Assembly: GCA_024509875.1 (NCBI GenBank)
Contig: JAMPIV010006379.1
Coordinates: 372,001-436,000, forward strand
DNA length: 64,000 nucleotides
Direction: 5' to 3'
Origin: Oreohelix idahoensis
Lineage: Eukaryota; Mollusca; Gastropoda; Stylommatophora; Oreohelicidae
Each line of letters begins with the position of its first letter. The first letter of the stretch is position 1. Of the stretch, positions 1 to 12,700 are shown piece after piece. A model generated the notes under the pieces. It saw only the letters and a program-made list of their open reading frames with translations. It ran no database searches and was not told the DNA's origin. Made by a program: the position numbers and the translations under genes.

Positions 1-115
1 CTACTTCCTATCTGCTGAGTTGACACGTGTACGTTGAATTCGACGTTTGTGGACCGTAGTAGATTTGAAACATTTTAGCAGAACGAAAGACCCTGAGTGA
101 ATATTCACAGCACTT
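1..115 (+). other. Probable 5' UTR / upstream region of the QPCT gene
   Basis: This 115-base stretch precedes the first plausible start codon of the host gene. I see no TATA box and cannot place the transcription start. It is taken as 5' UTR only because a signal-peptide ORF with a good splice donor follows directly. Confidence 0.4.
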
Positions 116-184
116 ATGAATTCTCACAGAACAATCGTCGTGTTATTTCTGTTTGGTCTAGTGACAGCGGCCAAAGACAAAGGG
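116..184 (+). CDS. QPCT: QPCT exon 1: start codon and signal peptide
   Basis: ATG at 116 opens 23 codons reading MNSHRTIVVLFLFGLVTAAK then Asp-Lys-Gly. This is a classic secretory signal peptide: a short basic n-region (Arg5), a hydrophobic core IVVLFLFGLVTA, and a likely cleavage after VTA or VTAA. The exon ends at a donor, GTAGGT at 185, in phase 0, which matches the phase-0 start of exon 2 at 23853. Glutaminyl cyclases act in the secretory pathway, so a signal peptide at this point is what the family predicts. No other ORF nearby offers a signal peptide joined to a donor. The assignment rests on phase, position and peptide type rather than direct homology, so a transcript could still reveal another first exon. 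Confidence 0.72.
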
Positions 185-224
185 GTAGGTAACGCAACGA
201 AGAATAGCTATAAATACTGAAGCA

Positions 225-800
225 ATAATACAATGGAAGAAGTTGAAAATACAATAAAGGACAAAACAAATACATCAGCAGGGCATGACATCTTGAGCTA
301 CGAAATCTTGAAACACATACCAAAATGTACCACAGAAATTATAACATCCCTTTTTAACAAAATTTGGAATACAGGAAAAATTCCCGAAACTTGGAAAACA
401 GCAGTAGGCTAATTATTCCAATATTAAAACCAGAAAAAGATGCCCATGATGCCAGTTCATACAGACCAATTTCTTTAACTTCCCATCTAGGTAAAATATT
501 AGAAACCATAGTAAATAAAAGATTAAAGTTTTATTTGGAAAAGAAAAAATTATATAATCAAACTCAGCCAGGATTTAGGAAGAACAGATGCACTATGGAT
601 CAGATAATTAAATTGGAACATGAAGTAAAATCGTGATTTCAAAAGAAAGAAAAAAACTGTGGTAGTATTTTTGGATATAGCTAGGGCTTATGAAGAAGAT
701 AGGAGTAACCGGTAAAATATATAATTATTAAGAGAATTTTCTGCAAGATAGATATTTCACTGTTCAGGTAAACAATGATAGATTAGTGTCGTACAGATAG
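225..800 (+). pseudogene. Degraded non-LTR reverse transcriptase fragment, N-terminal half of RT
   Basis: Frames read at 240-410, 411-636 and 640-790 together give the start of a jockey/I-type RT domain: an SAGHDILSYEIL motif, then [16 protein letters not shown], then [14 protein letters not shown], then a possible VFLDIARAY in another frame. Frameshifts or stops at about 410, 636 and 690 break it. It is AT-rich and similar in style to the relic at 19677-21540, which begins almost exactly where this one stops in the RT domain. The two may be halves of one copy split by later insertions. The fragment starts about 40 bases after the exon 1 donor. Confidence 0.75.
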
Positions 801-1510
801 GTTGAGAGTTATTTTTCACCCGTCTGAGTAGAGTGGATGGTGATAGATACGTGAGAAAAAAAAGATGTAAGAAATAGATTTTCACAGGTGATAGTTTAAG
901 GAACAAAATATGTCTATGGAATGAGTAACTTTCTCTATTCCAGCCTATCTATACGACTTTAATTTAGTACAAAACAACCTTGCCCTCCTCATACATATAA
1001 ATATAAGTTTAACTATACACACACACAGCTATGTGACAACAAGACACACAAACGTGAAAAACTACGGTTAATTGGGTATGGGTCTGGCCAACACAAAGGT
1101 AAGTTTTCTTTGTTGTTTATTATCATTAAACTTTACAACATCAAATATCTGTAAAAAAAAAAAAAAGATCAAATAAAAAAAAACAGATTTACATACATAG
1201 AAAATAGCAGAATAAATGTGCCCTCCCCCTATTGAGAAAAGAACTCAAAAAGTTAATAACTAGACAGTAAAGAAAACAAAGTTCCTACTAAATGCTACCC
1301 AGTAAAGTAAACAAGTTTAGCAAAATCCAATGTTGGTAAAGTTCCTGTAACCAAGAAAATTATTTACTCTCTCTCTCTGTCATACAGTGGCCACTCAATC
1401 ACGCTTTCCTACTCTTGGTGATATCCCTTGAAAATACAATTATCCTGAATATAAAACTTCCAGGTTTAATTTCCAATTTGGCCCCAGTCCATCCTCTTAA
1501 CAAATAAAGA

Positions 1511-4254
<2,744 letters not shown>

Positions 4255-4261
<7 letters not shown>

Positions 4262-4356
4262 AATGTGGTCTCGCCCGACGGATTTTTGAACTTAGAATAG
4301 GAAGACGAGTACGACAAATGTGGCCTCGTCTATCTGGATTTTGAACTTAAGATTCT
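4255..4356 (+). repeat. Duplicated LTR/primer-binding-site junction in the leader of element 1
   Basis: The segment TACGACAAATGTGGTCTCG at 4255-4273, spanning the LTR end and the first leader bases, recurs at 4310-4328 with one change. GGATTTTTGAACTTAGA at about 4280 recurs near 4336. The period is about 55 bp. A primer-binding site would be expected to start at the TGG at 4266, but I could not match it confidently to a particular tRNA. Confidence 0.7.
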
Positions 4357-4996
4357 TTATTCTGAAATAGAGTAAGAGTGTTATGTCTTGTGAATTGTTA
4401 TTTTTTAAATAATTTATCCCCTAGACTAACGATCTGTTTACGGGCGTGCTGACCACACAAACTGATAAGTTTTTTCCACAGCATTAAGAAGTAATATACA
4501 GTTGAGTTACAGGGGGATTTTGTCGGAATATATGTTATTGTTGATTTGTAATACTAAACGCTGGTAAAGTTTTGTGAGTGTATAACATTCACAAGGGTTC
4601 TGAAGCAGGTAGGTGTTTGAGCAAAGCTAAGGAGTGCGTTTCGGACTATTCGTCCAGATTAATTGCATCCCTCACCCGAACTGTCTTCAGGGGTAAACTT
4701 GATAGTAGATTAAAATTAAGGGATTATTTTTCTCTATAATTATTTTGTTTCCACTGTAGCAACTTATTTTTCAGAAGTAATCTTAACTACCATTTAGTTG
4801 GCGTAGTCGTGTTTTGCATTAAGTGCTTTATTGCCGATAATAGCAGCGATAGTTAGATTTTACTTTGGAGGAGGTATCCCAGGGTTAAGGATATCATCTT
4901 TTGAGTTTTTGGTACATTATTTTCTCGTAAGTGGTAGGAACCAGTGTATCCTTTTTCCTATTTTCTTTCTCCACTAGTCTCAGTCACTGACATAAT

Positions 4997-7900
4997 ATGG
5001 CCGAGAGGGCAAAGCTTAGACAACTCCTCAGGGACGAAGCGAGAGAGGAGGGACTGGAAGGAGAGGAAGCGAAAGCTTTTGTCAGGGACGAACTTGAGAG
5101 ATATGATGCGGAGAGGAAAGAAACAGAAGCTAGGAGGAAGGAAGAAGCAGCCGAAGCATTACAGCAGAAGAAGATGGATGAGGAAATGGAAATTCGGAGG
5201 ATGCAACAGGAGGAAAAAGAGAAGGAGAGACAGCATGAGAAGGAGAAGGAGGAGAGAGAGGAAAAAGAGAAGGAGAGACAGCATGAGAAGGAGAGGGAGG
5301 AGAGAGAGGAAAGAGAGAAGGAGAGACAACATGAGTTGGCTCTCAAAGCTCTAGAACTTCAAAGTCGTGGTGCTGCCTCTACCTCCAGCAATGGAGAGTC
5401 TTCTCCTCATTCTTCCTTAACTGATCCTTCTAACAGTAAATCTCTTCACCTCACTGCTATGTCTTTTCCGCTAGAATCTTTCCCTTGTCCAAATGAGAAG
5501 ATTGACACTTGGCTAGAAAAATTTGAGAAAATTGCAACTCTGTACGGTTTAGAGAGGTCGCGTTGGAACATGAAGCTTTCCCAGGCTTTGAAAAGTTCTG
5601 CGTATGATGTTTACGCCAAACTGGAAAGCAGCCAACAAGAGAACTATGATCTATTGAAGAAAGCGTTACTGGAGCGCTTTGAAATGAACGCTCGCAAATT
5701 TTTGCAACTGTTTCGCAACAGCAGGAAGGAGAATTCTGAAACTTTTCAGCAGTTCTCGTCTCGTTTGAAGGGTTATCTGACAAAGTGCCTTGAGCTTTCG
5801 CAGCTCCCCTCTACCTATGAAGGTCTTGAGGAATTTGTTTTAACAGAACAAATAAAGAACACATTGTCTGCAGATACCCGGAGATTTCTAGCTGAGCAGG
5901 GAGCAGAAAAACTTGAAGACATCTTAGAGAAGTCTGAGCGTTACCATAATGCGCTGGCTGAACTACCGGCCACAAAGCGGAAACCGACAGAGGAGCATTT
6001 TCGAAAACATAACCTAGAGCAATCTTCTCAGGCTTTTAACCAAAATAACCACAGAGAAACTGGACCTCAAAACCCCCCTCCCGAAAAATCCAAGTTCTAC
6101 AAGAACAAGTACCCCAACCACCCCAAACAGTCTGATCAACCCGACCGCCCTACATGGCAGCGTGGCCAGAAAGGTCAAGGTGGCAAAGGGAGAACCCCTG
6201 AGCACGGGACATATGATCAGACCGAGCACACCGAGCCGAAACGCATCGGATGCTTATTAACAGTCTCGCAAGGCGGAATTATTGACAGTGATTCCCAACC
6301 TGTTGGGGATGGACCCTCAATGCGAGGTACTGTTACTTTGAACGGTTCTCAAACTTCTTGCTTATTTGACACGGGGCTTTCTTATGATTGCATTGTTGCC
6401 AGAAACCTGGTCAAACCCGGTCAAGAGACAGGAGAGACCGTCCAACTTTGTGGAGTTCGTAAGAGTGATGCACCTACAGCGCTTCCCATCGCATTGGTGG
6501 AGATACACTCTGACTTTGTCAGAGGCGTGATCAAAGCGGCTGTTATGGATGATCCCATCTACCCAGTCATACTTGGCGGGAGATACGTGTGTATTGGGAA
6601 AACGGAAGAGCCGATTGTGGCAGCAGTAACTACAAGAGGGCAAACCAAGAAGGAACGGGAGCCTGCGCCTAATTTGTTACCCATGGAACTTAAAGAAGCG
6701 CAATACAAGGACCCTACTTTGGCACCCTGCTTTAGGAAACTGCCCATGGCTAAGGAACCCAAACAGCACGGGGACATTTTTTCTAGGGATGGCGTACTTT
6801 ATCGGAGAACGGGCAAGCCTGACCAAGGTTACAACCAGCTCCTAGTACCGAAACAGTACAGAAGCCAAATCCTAGAAATGGGGCACTCTCTTCCCTTCAG
6901 CGGACATATGAGACAGAACGCCACAAACCAACGTATAACCACTCATTATTGGTGGCCAGGAGTAAATACTGATATTATCAGATATGTCAAATCCTGTGCC
7001 CAGTGCCAACGTGTGCCACCCAAGCAACGGGCACCCCCAGTCTCTTTGGGTGAAATGCCAATAGTGGGAACACCATTCGAACGGGTTGTGATCGACATTT
7101 TAGGGCCTTTCGAAGGGACTAAAAGAAGGAACAGGTTCATCCTGACCTTAGTCGATACATGCACTTTATGGGCAGAAGCTATCCCGCTAACATGCGCAGA
7201 TGCCAAGCATGTCGCAGAAGCCCTCGTGCAGATTTTCACTCGGTTGGGATTCCCTCAGCAAGTGTTGACGGATAATGGATCTCCATACCGAAACCTGTTG
7301 ATGGATGAGATCGTTAAGATCTTGAGGACCCAGCACATCCACACTAAGCCATATACTCCGGCCGGAAATGGGCTCGTGGAACGTGCTAATGGAAACCTCA
7401 CCATGATGCTAAGTAAGCTGGCACAAGTGAAACCTGAAGATTGGGATCTCTGTATTCCTGCAGCATTATTTGGCTACAGAGAATCTCCTCATACTTCCAC
7501 AGGATTTCCGCCAGCTACACTCTTATTCGGCAGACCCATTAAGGGCCCGCTTGAAGCCTTACTTCAGTCTCTGACAGACGAGAAGGCTGATGAGACAGTT
7601 GTCTCAGCCAGTAAATATGTGTCGGTTTTAAAGGAACGGTTGAAACTAGGGTGGGACCTAGCAACGACTAACTTTAAGCGAGCACGCACCAAGCACGCTA
7701 ACCGATACAGGAAAGTCGCGGAAGAGAGAGAACTGGAAGCAGGAGAGAAAGTTTTGGTGTTGCTCCCTACCGAGAACAACCAACTGAAGATCGGATGGCA
7801 AGGGCCGTTTACCGTCCTGAAAAAGATTTCTAAGGCTAACTACCAGATCTCTATTGAAGGAAAGGAGAAGGTTTTCCATTTAAATCTCTTAAAGAGATAC

Positions 7901-8092
7901 TCGGAAAAACCAGTGCCAACCTCCGACCATCTCCTGACGATCGCCAAAACTGACGAAGATGACGATAGTGGCAGGGATATTCCACCGCTATCACAGGAAA
8001 TCTTTCAAAAATGTCAGAAGCGGCGACGCTCTTTCAAGCGCGCATATGAGACATTCCAGGGGAAGGAAACTTTGAGGAGTGGACTTGAGTAG
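4997..8092 (+). CDS. Gag-retropepsin-integrase polyprotein without reverse transcriptase (1031 aa)
   Basis: ATG at 4997 opens an uninterrupted ORF. Residues 1-125 form a highly charged coiled coil with three copies of a KERQHEKE-type repeat. Residues about 155-330 are a Gag core whose C-terminal part (EGLEEFVLTEQIKNTL, then FLAEQGAEKL) resembles the SCAN domain and Gmr1-like Gag. No CCHC knuckle is visible. Retropepsin follows at about 440-540 with CLFDTGLSYD. Integrase has an H-x6-H/C-x2-C zinc module (GHSLPFSGHM, CAQC) at about 632-675, then catalytic Asp in VVIDILGPF, Asp in VLTDNGSPY and Glu in GLVERANG with exactly 35 residues between the last two, and a GPF/Y module (GWQGPFTV) near 935. 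A charged tail ends the protein. RT and RNase H are missing, both between protease and integrase and after integrase, where Gmr1-like elements carry them. Confidence 0.93.
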   Translation: MAERAKLRQLLRDEAREEGLEGEEAKAFVRDELERYDAERKETEARRKEEAAEALQQKKMDEEMEIRRMQQEEKEKERQHEKEKEEREEKEKERQHEKEREEREEREKERQHELALKALELQSRGAASTSSNGESSPHSSLTDPSNSKSLHLTAMSFPLESFPCPNEKIDTWLEKFEKIATLYGLERSRWNMKLSQALKSSAYDVYAKLESSQQENYDLLKKALLERFEMNARKFLQLFRNSRKENSETFQQFSSRLKGYLTKCLELSQLPSTYEGLEEFVLTEQIKNTLSADTRRFLAEQGAEKLEDILEKSERYHNALAELPATKRKPTEEHFRKHNLEQSSQAFNQNNHRETGPQNPPPEKSKFYKNKYPNHPKQSDQPDRPTWQRGQKGQGGKGRTPEHGTYDQTEHTEPKRIGCLLTVSQGGIIDSDSQPVGDGPSMRGTVTLNGSQTSCLFDTGLSYDCIVARNLVKPGQETGETVQLCGVRKSDAPTALPIALVEIHSDFVRGVIKAAVMDDPIYPVILGGRYVCIGKTEEPIVAAVTTRGQTKKEREPAPNLLPMELKEAQYKDPTLAPCFRKLPMAKEPKQHGDIFSRDGVLYRRTGKPDQGYNQLLVPKQYRSQILEMGHSLPFSGHMRQNATNQRITTHYWWPGVNTDIIRYVKSCAQCQRVPPKQRAPPVSLGEMPIVGTPFERVVIDILGPFEGTKRRNRFILTLVDTCTLWAEAIPLTCADAKHVAEALVQIFTRLGFPQQVLTDNGSPYRNLLMDEIVKILRTQHIHTKPYTPAGNGLVERANGNLTMMLSKLAQVKPEDWDLCIPAALFGYRESPHTSTGFPPATLLFGRPIKGPLEALLQSLTDEKADETVVSASKYVSVLKERLKLGWDLATTNFKRARTKHANRYRKVAEERELEAGEKVLVLLPTENNQLKIGWQGPFTVLKKISKANYQISIEGKEKVFHLNLLKRYSEKPVPTSDHLLTIAKTDEDDDSGRDIPPLSQEIFQKCQKRRRSFKRAYETFQGKETLRSGLE

Positions 8093-8204
8093 GAATTGGA
8101 CAGAGATGGAGGGGGAAGAGGAGAGGGAAGAAGACAGACACCCCGAAGCTACGGTTATAGGAAATTAAACTCCATAACGTAGACATGGAGTGCTTCCATA
8201 TCTT

Positions 8205-8216
8205 AAAGGGGGGAGG
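8205..8216 (+). promoter_or_regulatory. Polypurine tract of element 1
   Basis: AAAGGGGGGAGG lies three bases before the TG of the 3' LTR. This is the expected position and composition for the plus-strand primer of an LTR retrotransposon. Confidence 0.85.
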
Positions 8217-9480
8217 CTCTGTCACGTAGGGTTTATATTCATTTAATTTCCTACATCTTCTTCCTATTCTTTCACCCGATTTCTCTCTTTTATTATCTCT
8301 GTATTTCATTTTTCCTGTATATTTTTCATCCATTCGTTTTGCGAGTATTATTTTCATATAATATTCGCAAACTTTACCTGTTTTCCTTTCTCTAAAACTG
8401 AGAATCGCGCTAGGACGATATTACGTAGATGTCAGGGCTGCAGGGCGTCAGAAGGCGTGATAAGTCGGTTCGCTGAACATAGGACGTAGCAAATCGTCTA
8501 CATTCTCACCGAGCGCGCGAGCTCCTTCTCGGCATAAGTCCCGGTGAGGTGTGATACTTTACATCTGCACCGGTCAGTATCCAGACATTTGTCTGGAAAA
8601 TCCCAAACTGACACGGCGCTCACTGTGGGCCACGGTCAGCTGTAGTGTGAAAACTGCCCTGCATTGGAGTCAGGCTGTCTGGGATTTGAAACTGACACGC
8701 GTACATCGTGGTCAGGAGGTGACAGTTACGACACGCGTTAAGCGGACGTAAATGTTGGGAGTAGGGGAGATAATTTCGCTTGGCGAAATAAGTTTGGGCC
8801 CTTTGTCTGATTTTAAGATATTGGCCAAGTTTGAAACTTTAATTTCATTCTCGCTCATAGACTCACAGTAGATAGGTTGCTCGTAAACAGAATAGCTGTT
8901 AGCGAAGATCTCAGTTTGTTTCGGCAATTTGTCGAACTTCTAGACTTCCAGAAATATTTTCAGCAATCTTATTCTTAAGTTGTGCGACTACCTGTAATTC
9001 TGTGGTTGAGGTAATTAATATGATAGATATATAGATTTTGTGAGTGTTAAAGTGTTAAATCGCTAAATTCATTTTAATCTATTTCTTTAGCGCAGAAGAG
9101 AAATAAAGTGGTAGGCTATTATATTTTCTAGGGAAGCATTCAGTGGAAAGCAGTATAAAATTAAATTTCTAGCTTATAACGGCAATTGTAGCTATTTATG
9201 AATTTAATTTAACCGCTAATACTCAGTCGAGTGTATTTTTCTAAACTAACGTATAAACTCTAGAATCGAGCCTCATGAATGGTGACGGAATACGCACGTG
9301 TTCCTAATTCATGAGGATTGCTGATTTTTAAATATAACTTACGTCACGGGAAGTTTAAATGATAAGCAAAGCTCTCTGCTTGCAAGTTTAAATGTAAGTT
9401 AAAACCAGTACAGATTCTGTTTATTATATTATATGTGTTATTTTTCCTCCACACAGTGAAAGTTTTGGGGTGACCCTAAC

Positions 9481-9628
9481 TTTACCAGCACCTAGTAGTA
9501 GTTTCCATACTTGTGAAGAAATAGACAGTCCTTATTTTGAACCACGTGGGTTTCTTTACCAGCACCTAGTAGTAGTTTCCATACTTGTGAAGAAATAGAC
9601 AGTCCTTATTTTGAACCACGTGGGTTTC
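9481..9628 (+). repeat. 74-bp tandem duplication private to the 3' LTR
   Basis: The unit beginning TTTACCAGCACCTAGTAGT at 9481-9554 is repeated at 9555-9628. The 5' LTR has one copy (starting about 2771). The duplication therefore arose after integration. Confidence 0.92.
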
Positions 9629-9714
9629 TTAAGTACCACTGGTCTAAACAGTGCATATGCAACCCGAGTTAGCCAGAAATACTATATCCCAATAACGGGT
9701 TTTCAAAGACTGTA

Positions 9715-12700
9715 CACGCCCACGGCGACCGTTGCCTCAATTGGCTGTGTGTGGTGTACCCGGAAACGGGGCCTCCCAGTACTGAGGCACAGTTAAGTCC
9801 CCGATGTCACTTATCGGTGCAGAGTTGAGAGAGATGGCTGAGCATCACAATCCCCCCTGTGTTGCAGCATGATGAGAACCCAGCATTGCACACTGAGCTT
9901 GGGGGGATCACTTGGGCACCAGACTTAATACTGGCTCTTGACTGGATGGCCGCATGCAGGAGATTTCTACAATGGAGGGTTGGCAGGTGGTGGGTATCTG
10001 GAAGTGGCTCTGTGCAGGACGTGAGGATTCCTTGGGAGAGCCCAGAACCAGAGCACAGCATTGTGCAAGCTCTGCATAGTTGGAGAGCCCCCTGGATGAC
10101 GGGGAATGCACAGTGTGCTACCCCACCTATCCCCAACTGCTAACTTAGAACCAGAAGTGGGGTCCTCTGTATGCGTGCCAGGCCAGGACAAAATGCCTGG
10201 GAAAGAGACTGGAGCTCAGAACTCCCTAACTCAAAGTTGCAGGATGGCAGAAAAGCCATGGGAAAGACAGGGCTATTTTGAAGATAACGCAACCATATTT
10301 TCACCATACGAGCTCGGACGCCGCCTCGGTAAACAAGGTCCGCGCAGAGCAGTGACACCCCCAGGCTGCTTGCGAATAGTCTACTACTGGGAACATAAAC
10401 AGATTAGGGATGAGCCCACTCTCCCGTTGAACAGGTGCTAAAGTCATAGATACTGGGCCAGAAGGCGCACCGGAAACCACAGTATCACGCAACTCGCTTT
10501 TTTTTTCTATGGAGAGTACACCGTCAAATAAATCTCGTACTGGTGCTCGCCCTGTGGAGCTCCACCAGGCAGGTGCAGTGCCGGGCTCTGAGCCTCGACA
10601 GAGCCCACCCTCAGCTACTGGAGGACCCTCTAGACCGTCTTGTGGAGTCAGCAGACGGCGGAGGAGAACTACTGACCAAAACAAAACAGAAAAAGAGAAA
10701 CCCAGAGTGCCACTTGTCATGATGCACTGGAATGCAGAGGGAGTGAACAGCAAGCAGGCTGGATACAGCAAAAAGACAGAGCTGGAAAACATCTTGTATG
10801 AGAAGCAAGTCAGTGTTTGCTGTATCCAAGAGACTCACTTGAAAGCAGATCAAACCTTTAAAATAAGGGGATATCAATGCTTCAGATCCGACAGAAAAGA
10901 TAGACGAAAAGGAGGAGTACTTACTCTTGTAAGGAATAACATTCCTGCACACGAAAGGAAAACCTTCATGGATGGAGCAGAATATCAGCTGTTGCAGATA
11001 AAGGTAGACAAGATGGAAATAGAACTCCTGAACTATTACTGTCCGAACAACAAACCCCTGAGTCTCAGCTCTATACAGGTACCAGCCACCAACTTTATAG
11101 CAGTTGGAGACTTTAATAGCCACTCCCAGAGCTGGGGCTATAACCATCTGGATCACAGAGGTGAAGAGGTTGAAACTTGGCAAGATGATCACTCCCTAAT
11201 CCTAGTCAATAATGCCACAGATACTCCTACCTTCTACTCCAGAGGATGGCACACAACTTCAACACCAGATCTTGCCTTCTCCACACCAGATATAGCTGGA
11301 TCTATTAGTAGAGAAGTAGGAGACCAACTAGGGGGAAGCGACCATCGCCCAATCTTTCTTACTGTCCAGAGTGCAACTCTCAGTACAGGCCCAGCCATTA
11401 CAAGATGGAACTACAAAAAAGCCAACTGGGGTTTATTCAGGCATCAGGTGAACACGCTGCTGTCTACCCTCAAGGTACAGAACAGAGACATTAATGAAGT
11501 GGTAAAAGACTTCAACAGATGCATACTACAAGCTGCAAAAGAAACCATTCCCAAAGGATGCCGGCGTAACTACATACCATACTGGTCCAGCACACTCCAA
11601 GAACGTCAGGAAGCTATGGACAGGGCTAGAAAGGACGCAGAGTCTCAGCCTTCACTTGAAACTCACAACAAATGGAAAAAGGCTGTAGCAGAGTTTCAGA
11701 GAACAAAGCTAGAAGAAAAACGGAAAAGCTGGAGAACTAAAACGGCATCGCTGAACCTTGAGAAAGACGGCAGGAAACTTTGGAGATTAGTCAAGTCTCT
11801 AAATGAAGAGCGTTCCTCACCTAGGCAGACTATCACATTGGATGAAGGTGGCAAACTTTTCAGAGGAAAACAAGCTGCAGACTTGTTTGCTAGAAGATAC
11901 AGTTCAGAAAGCAACTTACCCATTAACATAGATCATCAGAGAGAGATAAGAAAAGAAATACTGGCAACCATGGGACAGACAGATACTCCTGCCCCAATGA
12001 GGGAACCCATCACACTAGGAGAACTACAGAAGGCTATTTCCAAGCTTAAGTTTCAAAAGTCACCCGGCCCAGACAAAATCAGCAACGAAATGCTAGTAAA
12101 TCTGAGCTCAGCAGCAAAGACAAAACTGCTTGAGATATTCAACCACAGCTGGTTGAAAGGAACGGTACCCCAAGTATGGAGAGAAGCCATCACAATACCC
12201 ATACTAAAGAAAGGGAAATGTAAGACCGAGGCTGCAAGTTACCGGCCAATCAGTCTCACAAGCTGTGTTGGGAAGACTATGGAGCGAATAGTCAACCACA
12301 GATTGAAATGGTATTTAGAGTCTGAGCAGATCCTGGTGCCGGAACAAGCTGGATTTAGAGAATGCTACAGTATAGAAGACCAAGTTACTTACTTGTCTCA
12401 AGCAATAGAAGATGCCTTCCAGGAGAAGAAAAAGGTCCTAACGATCTGGGTCGACTTCAAGCAGGCCTTTGACAAGGTGTGGAAAGATGGCCTCATTGCA
12501 AAACTTAGGAGAAGTGGAATCCAAGGCAACATGATGAAATGGATCCAGTCATACTTGCATAACAGGAGAACTAGAGTCACTCTTGACGGTCTGCAGAGCA
12601 GAAAAGTGTTGCTCCATCAGGGGGTACCTCAAGGAGGAGTAATTTCCCCAACACTCTTCCTTGTTTACATCAATGACCTGGTGAAAGATCTCCCTGCAGG

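Noticed and set aside
4944..5354. Overlapping Arg/Lys-rich and Ser-rich ORFs
   Set aside because: Other frames of the coiled-coil region of the Gag-PR-INT ORF.
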